DNA of 44,165 nucleotides from Candidatus Saccharimonadota bacterium (GTDB taxonomy: Bacteria > Patescibacteriota > Saccharimonadia > Saccharimonadales > Saccharimonadaceae): NCBI GenBank assembly GCA_017510425.1, contig JAFWNJ010000007.1:1-44165 (forward strand). The letters run 5' to 3'. The translations under genes were made by a program, and so were the position numbers. The notes below the pieces were generated by a model. It was given only the letters and a program-made list of their open reading frames with translations, ran no database searches and was not told the DNA's origin. Positions 37,546-44,165 of this stretch are shown here, piece after piece (the stretch's first letter is position 1; each line of letters begins with the position of its first letter).

Positions 37546-39738
37546 ATGACTGCACGAAAAAGAAAAACCACCAAAAGGCGCTCCAGCCAGTCGCGCCGCC
37601 GCACTAAGGAGGCCCCAATCGAGCACGAGCTCCCCGGTGGCTTTTGGCATCAGACCTTCGCCGTCATCATGATTGCCCTAGCGCTCTTTTTCGTCATTAC
37701 TTGGTTTGGCCAGGGCGGTACAGTCCTAAATACCATCCACCAATTCTTCATTAACACCATCGGTTTCGCCGCTTATTTCGTCCCGGCGCTCTTAGTTTAT
37801 CTCGCCGTCAAAATCTTCCGCAGCGAGAACAATCGCATCGCGGCCGTGGTGTATATAGCGAGCATTTTGATGATTCTTTGGATTTCCGGCATTGCTGCCA
37901 TCTGGGGCAATGGCGGTGTCGTCGGTCAGTGGCTTAACGGCCTCTTCACTAACGTCCTAAATCAAGGTGTAGTTATTTTCATTTACCTTGTTCTAATTTT
38001 TATCACTACCGCTTTCATCATCCAGGTTTCACCTATCACCATGTTTAAAGGCACCAAGAACCTAGTTAAATCCGGTAAGAAGTCGAGCGACGGTGAAGGC
38101 TCTACTAAGAAGCTCGGCCAGCTCGAGATTAAAGTCAATTCCGGTGTAGGCCTCGGCCAAGCCGAATCGACCACCGCGAGATCCAGCGGCCACCTTCTAC
38201 ATAAAAACGACCCTAAGGCCCCAGCGAAGCCCGAGCCAGCCAAAGAGCCTACTGCCCTCGTCGCAGTTACGGACCCTGACTGGAAAATGCCCACAGTTGA
38301 CTTACTCGAGAAGAAGCAGTCTCCCGCCGATGCCGGTAACATCCAGCAGAATGCCTACATCATCAGGTCCACTCTTGCCGAGTTCGGCATTGATGTCGAG
38401 ATGGAGGGCGCCAACGTCGGTCCTCGTGTCACTCAATACACTATGAAGCCACCTGCCGGTGTCAATCTTTCCAAGATTCTTTCGCGCGATAAGGAGCTAG
38501 CCCTTAATCTCGCTGTCGATAAAATCCGTATCGAAGCCCCCATCCCTGGCACTCGCTCGGTCGGCGTTGAGATTCCGAATGCCCGTCCGGCTGATGTGCG
38601 CCTACGAAGCGTTCTTGAATCCAGCGACTGGAAGAAATCCACCGATCCTCTCACTTTTGCAGTAGGGAAGGACATCTCCGGCAAATCCGTTGTGGCCAAT
38701 CTTGCCAAAATGCCCCACCTCCTCATCGCCGGTACCACCGGTTCTGGTAAGTCAGTCATGACTAACACTTTAATTACCTCCCTGCTTTACCGTAACGCTC
38801 CGTCCGACATGAAGCTAATCATTGTCGACCCGAAGCAGGTCGAGATGGCTCAGTATCAGGATATCCCGCACTTACTTACCCCGATTATCACCCAGACTGA
38901 GAAAGCTCTCAGTGCCATGAAATGGTCTGTAGGCGAAATGGAGCGCCGCTACTCCCTGATGGCCGAAGAGAAGGTTAAAAACATTGCCGACTATAATGCC
39001 AAGATGGCCAAGAACGAGAACCCCGAAAAAGAAGGCAAAATGCCCTACATCGTTATTGTAATTGACGAGATGGCCGACCTTATGATGATGGCAGGTAAAG
39101 ACCTCGAAATGCTTATCGTCCGCATTGCCCAGAAGGGTCGTGCCGCTGGTATCCATCTAGTGCTTGCCACCCAGCGACCAGAGGTTAAAGTCATCACCGG
39201 CCTCATTAAAGCCAACATCCCAGGCCGTATTGCCTTCGCCGTCGGCTCCCAGATGGACTCTCGCATTATGCTCGACCAAGGTGGTGCCGAGAAGCTTCTC
39301 GGCAAGGGTGACATGCTCCTTCTCACCACCGAAATGATGGGCAAACCTCGCCGTATTCAGGGCGCCTGGGCTTCAGATGATGATATTAATAAAGTTACTG
39401 ATTTCTTGCGCGACCAGCGCCCACCGGAATACAACGATGAAGTCATTTCTCAGCAGGTCGCCATTAAAGGCATGACAGGTGGCCCTAGTGAAATGGACGG
39501 CCTTGGTCGTCGCTTCGATTCGCAGGATCCCATCGTCAGGAAAGCCGTCGAAATCTCCCTAAGTAAGGGCAAATTCTCTACCGCCATGCTTCAGACTTAC
39601 CTCGGTAAAGGTCACGGCTTCGTCTCCGGCCTCGCCATTTGGTTCGAAGAAATCGGCGTAATCGGCCCTCAGAACGGCAACAAGCCTCGCGACCTTCTCA
39701 TTTCCTCCATGGAAGAATTCGACCAGCTCGCCCAATAA
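37546..39738 (+). CDS. ftsK: DNA translocase FtsK/SpoIIIE
   Basis: This protein of about 730 residues pumps chromosomal DNA at the division septum. After a basic N-terminus come about four membrane helices (about 30-165), then a short linker rich in Lys, Ala and Pro, an alpha domain (VGPRVTQYTMKPPAGVNLSK), the RecA-like motor with Walker A LIAGTTGSGKSVMTN (about 394-408) and Walker B YIVIVIDEMADLMMM (about 500-514), LATQRPEVKVITGLIKANIP, and a C-terminal gamma winged helix (KAVEISLSKGKFSTAMLQTY) that reads orientation sequences. The start is the ATG at 37546; an upstream GTG would begin inside the promoter. Confidence 0.96.
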   Translation: MTARKRKTTKRRSSQSRRRTKEAPIEHELPGGFWHQTFAVIMIALALFFVITWFGQGGTVLNTIHQFFINTIGFAAYFVPALLVYLAVKIFRSENNRIAAVVYIASILMILWISGIAAIWGNGGVVGQWLNGLFTNVLNQGVVIFIYLVLIFITTAFIIQVSPITMFKGTKNLVKSGKKSSDGEGSTKKLGQLEIKVNSGVGLGQAESTTARSSGHLLHKNDPKAPAKPEPAKEPTALVAVTDPDWKMPTVDLLEKKQSPADAGNIQQNAYIIRSTLAEFGIDVEMEGANVGPRVTQYTMKPPAGVNLSKILSRDKELALNLAVDKIRIEAPIPGTRSVGVEIPNARPADVRLRSVLESSDWKKSTDPLTFAVGKDISGKSVVANLAKMPHLLIAGTTGSGKSVMTNTLITSLLYRNAPSDMKLIIVDPKQVEMAQYQDIPHLLTPIITQTEKALSAMKWSVGEMERRYSLMAEEKVKNIADYNAKMAKNENPEKEGKMPYIVIVIDEMADLMMMAGKDLEMLIVRIAQKGRAAGIHLVLATQRPEVKVITGLIKANIPGRIAFAVGSQMDSRIMLDQGGAEKLLGKGDMLLLTTEMMGKPRRIQGAWASDDDINKVTDFLRDQRPPEYNDEVISQQVAIKGMTGGPSEMDGLGRRFDSQDPIVRKAVEISLSKGKFSTAMLQTYLGKGHGFVSGLAIWFEEIGVIGPQNGNKPRDLLISSMEEFDQLAQ

Positions 39739-39932
39739 ATACATTATTATGCCTCAAACCATATAACCCAATCCATAATCAAACTTAATCATTGGCTAAA
39801 CTTTAGCTGTAAAAGACTCTGCTGGCAATCTCCAATCTTGGTCTGGCTGATTCCGAAGATGCCAATTTCGCAAGCTGAATTTACTTTCTTCCTCTCGTTT
39901 TATGGTATTATATACTAGTACAAGGAGGTAAA
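39739..39932 (+). promoter_or_regulatory. Intergenic region with promoter for the 39933 genes
   Basis: The 194 bases contain TGG TATTAT (39903-39911), followed by a short leader with AAGGAGG 5 bases before the ATG. I see no gene or strong hairpin in the rest. Confidence 0.5.
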
Positions 39933-40346
39933 ATGAAAATCTGCATTTGCTGCAGTCTAACTTTCACAGATCAGGTAAATGAACTCGCTAAGAAACTAAA
40001 GTCCCTCGGTCACGAAGTACTTCTGCCAAATGGCGTAATCATTGAAGCAATCAAGCAAGCCGATTTTGATCCCGTAGCCGCCAAGCGTAATAACGGCTAC
40101 GATGCCATCCGTGACCATTTCAGCAAGATTGAGGAATCAGACTTGGTTCTAATCTGCAATTACACCAAGAAGGGAATCGAGAACTATATCGGTGCGAACA
40201 CTTTTCTCGAAATCGGTTTCGCCTATTATTTAGATAAACCCATTTATTCATTGTATCCCTTACCCGACCAGCCGTACATTTATGACGAAATCGCATCCTT
40301 TGATATAAAAGTAATTAATGGTGATTTAGCCAAGTTAGGAGAATAA
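39933..40346 (+). CDS. Nucleoside 2-deoxyribosyltransferase-like protein
   Basis: This 137-residue protein looks like a small nucleoside 2-deoxyribosyltransferase-fold domain: ICICCSLTF at the start, LAKKLKSLGHEVLLPNG (about 18-34), DHFSKIEESDLVLICNYTKK (about 63-82), NYIGANTFLEIGFAYYLDKP (about 87-106). This layout, with a glutamate in the FLEIG helix, resembles family members that exchange bases between deoxynucleosides; the exact activity is not proven. It is followed 1 base later by the nucleotidyltransferase-like gene. Confidence 0.75.
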   Translation: MKICICCSLTFTDQVNELAKKLKSLGHEVLLPNGVIIEAIKQADFDPVAAKRNNGYDAIRDHFSKIEESDLVLICNYTKKGIENYIGANTFLEIGFAYYLDKPIYSLYPLPDQPYIYDEIASFDIKVINGDLAKLGE

Positions 40347-40347
40347 A

Positions 40348-40716
40348 ATGAATAAACAAGAATTTATCGCCGCCCTCGAAAAGCTTAATCTACCAAAAAC
40401 CGAGTTCATTATCTTATCTGGCGGCTCATTACTCATGCGCGGACTTCGCGAAGCCACTAATGACCTGGACCTTTGTGTCTCAAAGAAACTAGCCAAGCAA
40501 ATTGACCTCTATAATGCACCGAAGGATCAGAAAGGTTTCTATACCCCATTTGAGAACTGTCAGATGTTGGACGATATGGATGAATTCGAGTTCGACCTAG
40601 TAGATGGCTATCAGTGCGAAACTCTCGAGAGCGTACTAGCCTTCAAGAAGCGAGCCCACCGCCCGAAGGATTCGAAAGACATCGAAGTAGTTGAACGCTA
40701 TCTTAAAAATCATTAA
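40348..40716 (+). CDS. Nucleotidyltransferase-like protein
   Basis: This 122-residue protein has the start of a nucleotidyltransferase fold: FIILSGGSLLMRGLREATND (about 21-40) with the acidic LDL (about 41-43) expected to bind metal, and a C-terminal helical tail with KKRAHRPKDSKDIEVVERYL. Similar small proteins act as antitoxins or toxins (MNT/AbiEii type), but no HEPN partner is adjacent. Its stop overlaps the converging pseudogene by 4 bases. Confidence 0.7.
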   Translation: MNKQEFIAALEKLNLPKTEFIILSGGSLLMRGLREATNDLDLCVSKKLAKQIDLYNAPKDQKGFYTPFENCQMLDDMDEFEFDLVDGYQCETLESVLAFKKRAHRPKDSKDIEVVERYLKNH

Positions 40717-40976
40717 TCCTTCACCACGACATAGCAGAGCCATTTATCGCCAGTTTTGTCACCTTGCATAAAGAACTGCTTAATCCTAAAGCCCGTCTTT
40801 TCAATTAAATCATCCATATATGCTTTGTCGTAATAAGCAAAGAATCTTTTCTCACCCATATTATACAAATCTTTAACACTAATCCTTTCATCTTCGCTTA
40901 GTTTTTTCAGTACATCCGCTTTCCTTTCATCGTCTAATTTAAAACGGTTTTCCTCCGCATTTCTCCAATCATTATA
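40713..40976 (-). pseudogene. C-terminal remnant of a class I SAM-dependent methyltransferase
   Basis: The minus-strand frame is open from just after a TGA (40977-40979) to TAA at 40713-40715, 87 codons, without a usable start codon at its 5' end. The translation includes WRNAEENRFKLDDERKADVL, KRFFAYYDKAYMDDLIEKTG and FRIKQFFMQGDKTGDKWLCY, which reads like the last third of a methyltransferase of the FYD...L...GF.I...GDKTG.KWL type. The SAM-binding half is missing. Confidence 0.65.
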
Positions 40977-40993
40977 TCAGAATAACCATTAAC

Positions 40994-41022
40994 TTGACTT
41001 ATCAAGCAGAATATGTTATCAT
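40994..41022 (+). promoter_or_regulatory. Promoter of the leader peptide and MFS exporter
   Basis: TTGACT, 17 bases (TGT before the -10), TATCAT, then six bases (AGAGGT) to the ATG at 41029. The leader peptide is therefore leaderless itself. Confidence 0.7.
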
Positions 41023-41028
41023 AGAGGT

Positions 41029-41136
41029 ATGTGTAGATATATTTCCGTACACGAGTTTAACATGACTAATTTGGTCAACACACTTGGCCTTACTTCTTCA
41101 TGCTCAAATTCATACTCGTGCGCGGGAGTTATCTAA
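41029..41136 (+). CDS. Leader peptide upstream of the MFS exporter
   Basis: A 35-residue frame starts exactly six bases after the -10: MCRYISVHEFNMTNL, then VNTLGLTSSCSNSYS and CAGVI. The DNA can form CACGAGT/ACTCGTG and GGTCAA/TTGGCC stems inside the frame. It looks like an attenuation or translation-sensing leader, known from antibiotic-resistance genes; the inducer is unknown. No homolog is recognised. Confidence 0.5.
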   Translation: MCRYISVHEFNMTNLVNTLGLTSSCSNSYSCAGVI

Positions 41137-41292
41137 ACCTTATCAAATCTAAACAATTTACTCTTCTATTACTGGACTAGATAAGCTCCGAAGCGATGTT
41201 TCGGGGCTCTTCTAGCCGCACATGGCAAATACAATTTAACAATTGTAGGGGTATAGCGGCTTGGCAAATTAACACAAAAAAGGAGGCCATCT
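41137..41292 (+). promoter_or_regulatory. Structured leader RNA between leader peptide and MFS gene
   Basis: Stems: AGCTCCGAA/TTCGGGGCT (about 41186-41211), AGCCGC/GCGGCT (about 41214-41264) enclosing ACAATT-taac-AATTGT. An AAAGGAGG Shine-Dalgarno sequence lies 7 bases before the ATG at 41293. Alternative folding could expose or hide the ribosome site. Confidence 0.45.
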
Positions 41293-42474
41293 ATGAACAA
41301 GAATAAGAGAAACCTTTATCTCGTCATGGCCGAAGCTACGATTACCGAAGGTCTTTTGGCAATGTCAATCATGACACCTTTTTTTCATTCGGTCGGCCTT
41401 AGCAACGAGAAAATCTCCCTCACGCAGATCATTTTCACCGCCGTTCTGGTGCTCCTGAATGTTCCCACCGGCTACATCGCAGACCGCATTAGCCGTAAAT
41501 GGGCAAACATTATTGGAGACTTTGCGAGTAGTATCATTTTCCTTTGCTATGCCTTCACGAATAACTTTCTGGGTATTATTATCTGTGAAAGCTTGCTGGG
41601 TGTGACTTCCGCATTAAGCAGCGGCGTGGACCAAAGTCTGTTGAAACACTTTTCTGGTAAGCTAGCAAGAGGTAATGGTGAGCCAGAGGAGAGTGTATTG
41701 AAGAAATACACTGCAAGATTATGGTGCTTTAAGTATATTAGCAACCTGATCTTGCTCCTCCTCGGCGGGCCGATTGGCGCCATTGACTTACGCCTAGCCA
41801 TTGCACTTTCCGGTGTTCCTCCGTTTATCGGCGGAGTCATCAGTATTTTTATCGAAGATGACAGCGAAAAGCTGACTCCTAAGCATAAAAATCCGATGAA
41901 AGACATGCTAAGCGTTGCTAGGACCGCACTAGGCTCTAAACCTTTGCGGTGGCGTATCTTCGCCTATGCGGTTGGACGTCAGATGACACACGCGATCATC
42001 TGGGTGGCCACCCCCCTGTTCATACAGGCCGGTGTACCACTAGAATTCGTCTCGTGCGCGTGGGCGTTTAACTCGTTCATGGCAGTGCTTGGAGCACACC
42101 TCGCCGGAAAATTTGGCCATCGCCTGAATGATGTTCAGATCCTTGTCGTGCCAGTCGCTCTAATGAGTATTAGTATGACGACAATGTTTATCAATCTGAA
42201 CCTCGTCACGGTATGGCTGTATGGGCTGATGGGTATAGTGCAGGGTTGGTCGTCCAGCACTTTAACCCCTATGGTCCAGAGGTACGTCAAACCGAGCGAG
42301 CAGACTTCGGTCATCTCGCTCATGAAAGTATTCTCGGATGCACTATTCATCCCGACGACTTGGATCACAGGCTTAGTGGCGGACATTAAGCTAGAATATA
42401 GCTTGCTCACTACCGTCGCCATGTTCCTGCCACTCGGGTTGATAGTGATAAGACAGCTCAAAACCACTAAATAG
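41293..42474 (+). CDS. MFS transporter
   Basis: This 393-residue protein has twelve predicted hydrophobic segments. Motif A is visible after helix 2 as GYIADRISRKWANIIGD (about 59-75), and the central loop (about 190-215, KLTPKHKNPMKDMLSVARTA) separates two halves. The family exports drugs or other small molecules; the leader peptide and accessory setting suggest a resistance exporter acquired by transfer. Substrate unknown. A possible terminator hairpin CCCTCGG/CCGGGGG lies at about 42508-42528. Confidence 0.85.
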   Translation: MNKNKRNLYLVMAEATITEGLLAMSIMTPFFHSVGLSNEKISLTQIIFTAVLVLLNVPTGYIADRISRKWANIIGDFASSIIFLCYAFTNNFLGIIICESLLGVTSALSSGVDQSLLKHFSGKLARGNGEPEESVLKKYTARLWCFKYISNLILLLLGGPIGAIDLRLAIALSGVPPFIGGVISIFIEDDSEKLTPKHKNPMKDMLSVARTALGSKPLRWRIFAYAVGRQMTHAIIWVATPLFIQAGVPLEFVSCAWAFNSFMAVLGAHLAGKFGHRLNDVQILVVPVALMSISMTTMFINLNLVTVWLYGLMGIVQGWSSSTLTPMVQRYVKPSEQTSVISLMKVFSDALFIPTTWITGLVADIKLEYSLLTTVAMFLPLGLIVIRQLKTTK

Positions 42475-42751
42475 TTAAACAAAAAGTAGTTAATTTGCCA
42501 AAATTTCCCTCGGCCGACCACCGGGGGATTTCTGGTAACAACAAACTAGTAAAGTCCCATTCCCTCCCAGCGAGCGCCTACGCACCACCTGAAAACGGAA
42601 TGGCACTTTGCTAGTCAGAACCAGCCCGTAATGGTTAAGCTACTCTGTATCTTAACAAATTATACTTTGCGAACTGACGAAAAATTTATAGTTCATAAAA
42701 TAGACTTTACGAAATGAAAAGGTAGTGCTATAATAATATCAGAAAGGAAAT
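42475..42751 (+). other. Intergenic region with terminator-like stem and promoter
   Basis: It holds CCCTCGG-ccgacca-CCGGGGG (about 42508-42528), a second copy of the inverted-repeat element (42545-42616), and TGC TATAAT (42727-42735) followed by AGAAAGGA, which serves the DUF4143 gene. Confidence 0.55.
42545..42616. repeat. Long inverted-repeat element, copy B
   Basis: ACTAGTAAAGTCCCATTCCC (42545-42564) pairs imperfectly with GGAATGGCACTTTGCTAGT (42597-42615). The left arm matches copy A (4988-5008) except for one missing A and one substitution; the interiors differ. Confidence 0.7.
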
Positions 42752-43960
42752 ATGATAAACAGACCAGATTATTTAGAACAACTCAAGAGATTTAAGGACA
42801 AAAAGGTAATCAAAGTCACGACTGGTATCAGGCGATGTGGTAAATCATCGTTATATAATCTTTTTATTGATTATTTGAAGTCGGAGGAGGGTATATTAGA
42901 CAATCAAATCATTCACATTAGGCTAGATGACGGCGAACATGATGGTTTAGTTAATCATGCCGACTTATATAAATATATTAATGAGCGACTATGCAAAGAT
43001 AAAACTAATTATGTTTTTTTGGATGAAGTGCAATTGGTAGATGAATTCCAGAAAGCTTGTAATGCCTTATATAGTAAAGATAATGTAGATTTGTATATTA
43101 CTGGTTCTAGTTCTTCTTTGTTGTCTGGTGAGCTTGCAACGTATCTTACCGGCAGGTTTGTTGAGATTAAAATGTTGCCACTGTCCTTTAAGGAATATGT
43201 CTCTGTGCGCGGAGAAGAAGATTTGGCGCGTAAGTATAACGAGTATCTTACCACCTCGTCTTTTCCAGGAGCGATGGAATATAATAGTGTGCAAGATGTA
43301 AGAACATATCTGGACGGGATTTATAATTCTGCTATTTTGAAAGATGTGGTTACTCGTTATCGAATCTCTGACGTGGCAAGTCTTAATAAACTAGTCAAAT
43401 TCATGTATGACAATATTGGTCATGCATATTCAGCGGCTACGATTGAGGCTGCGCTGAAAGAAGAGAAAAAGTCTATTTCGGCACCTACGATAGATAACTA
43501 TATTGATAATCTAAAGAGTGCGTATATTCTTTATGAAGCACGCAGATATGACATAAAGGGGAAGGAATACCTGAAGGCACCGACGAAATATTATATTCCA
43601 GATATTGGATTAAGGTACTATTTGCTCGGGAGTAAGGGCACTGATATGGGCTTCGTACTGGAGAATGTTGTGTACTTAGAGCTCATAAGGCGCGGGTATG
43701 ATGTAGCGGTCGGTAAAGTGTATGGCCAAGAAGTAGATTTTGTGGCGATGGATAAAAATCAAGATCCGATTTATATTCAAGTGTCATATAAAACAGATAA
43801 TCCTGACACCTTGGCACGGGAGCTGAAATCGTTAGAAATGATTAATGACAATAATCCTAAGTACTTGATTACGTTAGATGATGAACCCTATACCTCGTTT
43901 AATGGCGTTAAACGGATAAATGCCCTGGATTGGCTATTGGATAAAAGTCGTGTATTGTAG
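42752..43960 (+). CDS. AAA ATPase with DUF4143 (RE-like) domain
   Basis: This 402-residue protein has Walker A GIRRCGKSSLYN (about 25-36), Walker B YVFLDEVQLVDEF (about 86-98), sensor YITGSSSSLLSGELATYLTG, and a C-terminal DUF4143 domain (about 205-370) with the nuclease-like YGQEVDFVAMDKNQDPIYIQVSY (abbreviated core: VDF...IQV). Members are common, often horizontally transferred and of unknown role. Codon use is more AT-rich than in nearby housekeeping genes. A Shine-Dalgarno sequence AGAAAGGA lies 6 bases upstream. Confidence 0.88.
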   Translation: MINRPDYLEQLKRFKDKKVIKVTTGIRRCGKSSLYNLFIDYLKSEEGILDNQIIHIRLDDGEHDGLVNHADLYKYINERLCKDKTNYVFLDEVQLVDEFQKACNALYSKDNVDLYITGSSSSLLSGELATYLTGRFVEIKMLPLSFKEYVSVRGEEDLARKYNEYLTTSSFPGAMEYNSVQDVRTYLDGIYNSAILKDVVTRYRISDVASLNKLVKFMYDNIGHAYSAATIEAALKEEKKSISAPTIDNYIDNLKSAYILYEARRYDIKGKEYLKAPTKYYIPDIGLRYYLLGSKGTDMGFVLENVVYLELIRRGYDVAVGKVYGQEVDFVAMDKNQDPIYIQVSYKTDNPDTLARELKSLEMINDNNPKYLITLDDEPYTSFNGVKRINALDWLLDKSRVL

Positions 43961-44032
43961 GAGCGGTACACTTTAATGCAAGAAAAGACCTTGATGACTC
44001 CATTTATCTCAATCAGATACGGATGCTGAATT

Positions 44033-44165
44033 CTATTTCAAATCACAAGACTTTTTGTTAACCACTAGGGCATGATTTTGGGACATTTTTTCCCGTGGAC
44101 TCATCCAATTTAGGCATTTTCTAGGTCTATTATTTATCTCGGTTACGGCTTTGTCAAGCATCGCC
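44033..44165 (-). mobile_element. 3' end of an IS30-family transposase (cut by window edge)
   Basis: The minus-strand frame from the right edge to TAG at 44033-44035 reads LDKAVTEINNRPRKCLNWMS and PREKMSQNHALVV. The INNRPRKCLNW.(S/T)P motif is the typical C-terminus of IS30 transposases. The gene's start lies beyond the window. The segment 43961-44032, before the DUF4143 stop, may hold the element's terminal inverted repeat (GGTACACTTTAATGCAAG near 43965-43982), but the partner end is not visible. Confidence 0.75.

Noticed and set aside
40971-40976. TATAAT on the minus strand as a promoter for the methyltransferase fragment
   Set aside because: It lies inside the remaining coding frame (Tyr-Asn), and the ATG six bases or so downstream is out of frame and soon stops.
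1-44165. UGA recoded as glycine, as in Gracilibacteria and SR1
   Set aside because: Genes such as tsaD end at TGA at the expected family length, and no conserved protein runs through TGA.

Overview
The window is a chromosomal segment of a Candidatus Saccharibacteria (TM7)-like Patescibacteria/CPR bacterium. I infer this from the compact gene set, the very short intergenic spaces, the secreted proteins combining InlB-type repeats with FISUMP domains, the small truncated Mur-ligase paralog, and the use of UGA as an ordinary stop (unlike Gracilibacteria/SR1). It carries the replication origin: jag-yidC and rnpA-rpmH read leftward, dnaA-dnaN-recF read rightward, with DnaA boxes on both sides of dnaA and a well-formed unwinding module just before dnaN.

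Layout. 1-7.6 kb: two large secreted FISUMP proteins flank the jag-yidC pair; the second sits inside the otherwise conserved rpmH-rnpA-yidC-jag block. 7.8-12.3 kb: rnpA, rpmH, oriC, dnaA, dnaN, recF. 12.3-20.7 kb: an unknown membrane protein, an RNA uracil methyltransferase, tRNA-Ser(GGA) followed directly by a MacB-type ABC exporter and a MurE-like ligase, a facing truncated Mur-ligase paralog that follows tRNA-Ser(CGA), and a small membrane protein. 20.7-27.1 kb: a possible structured RNA, tRNA-Arg(GCG), a third FISUMP protein, PAP2 phosphatase, HIT protein, valS and a transposase remnant. 27.3-32.9 kb: a Fem-like aminoacyltransferase behind a structured leader, a DUF362 protein, a self-regulating wHTH/HATPase/DUF4325 protein, and a P-type ATPase. 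32.9-40.7 kb: an AbrB-PIN-DinD cassette, a membrane protein, tsaD, rlmH, tRNA-Gln, ftsK, a nucleoside deoxyribosyltransferase-like protein and a nucleotidyltransferase-like protein. 40.7-44.2 kb is accessory: a methyltransferase relic, an MFS exporter behind a leader peptide, a DUF4143 ATPase, and the 3' end of an IS30-like transposase cut by the window edge.

Four observations stand out. (1) Housekeeping genes carry in-frame palindromic insertions: three elements sharing a CCGTAACGACGG core (two in valS, one in the P-type ATPase; the latter two are both 117 bp and show compensatory base-pair changes) and one 176-bp palindrome in tsaD. They add about 40-60 residues without breaking the frame, reminiscent of Rickettsia palindromic elements. 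(2) Leaderless transcription appears to be a rule: thirteen starts are preceded by an extended -10 element (TGnTATAAT-like), in twelve cases with exactly six bases between the hexamer and ATG, in one case seven. (3) A phased array of AAGTATACAT operators covers the promoter of a one-protein wHTH-ATPase-STAS-like regulator. (4) The C-terminal ends of the FISUMP surface proteins have conserved frames and divergent, locally GC-rich interiors, as expected of diversity-generating-retroelement targets, although no reverse transcriptase or template repeat is in the window.

The genes fit an epibiont: replication and translation core genes, a reduced wall-modification set (MurE, Mur-like, Fem-like, PAP2), efflux, and secreted repeat proteins likely to face the host.
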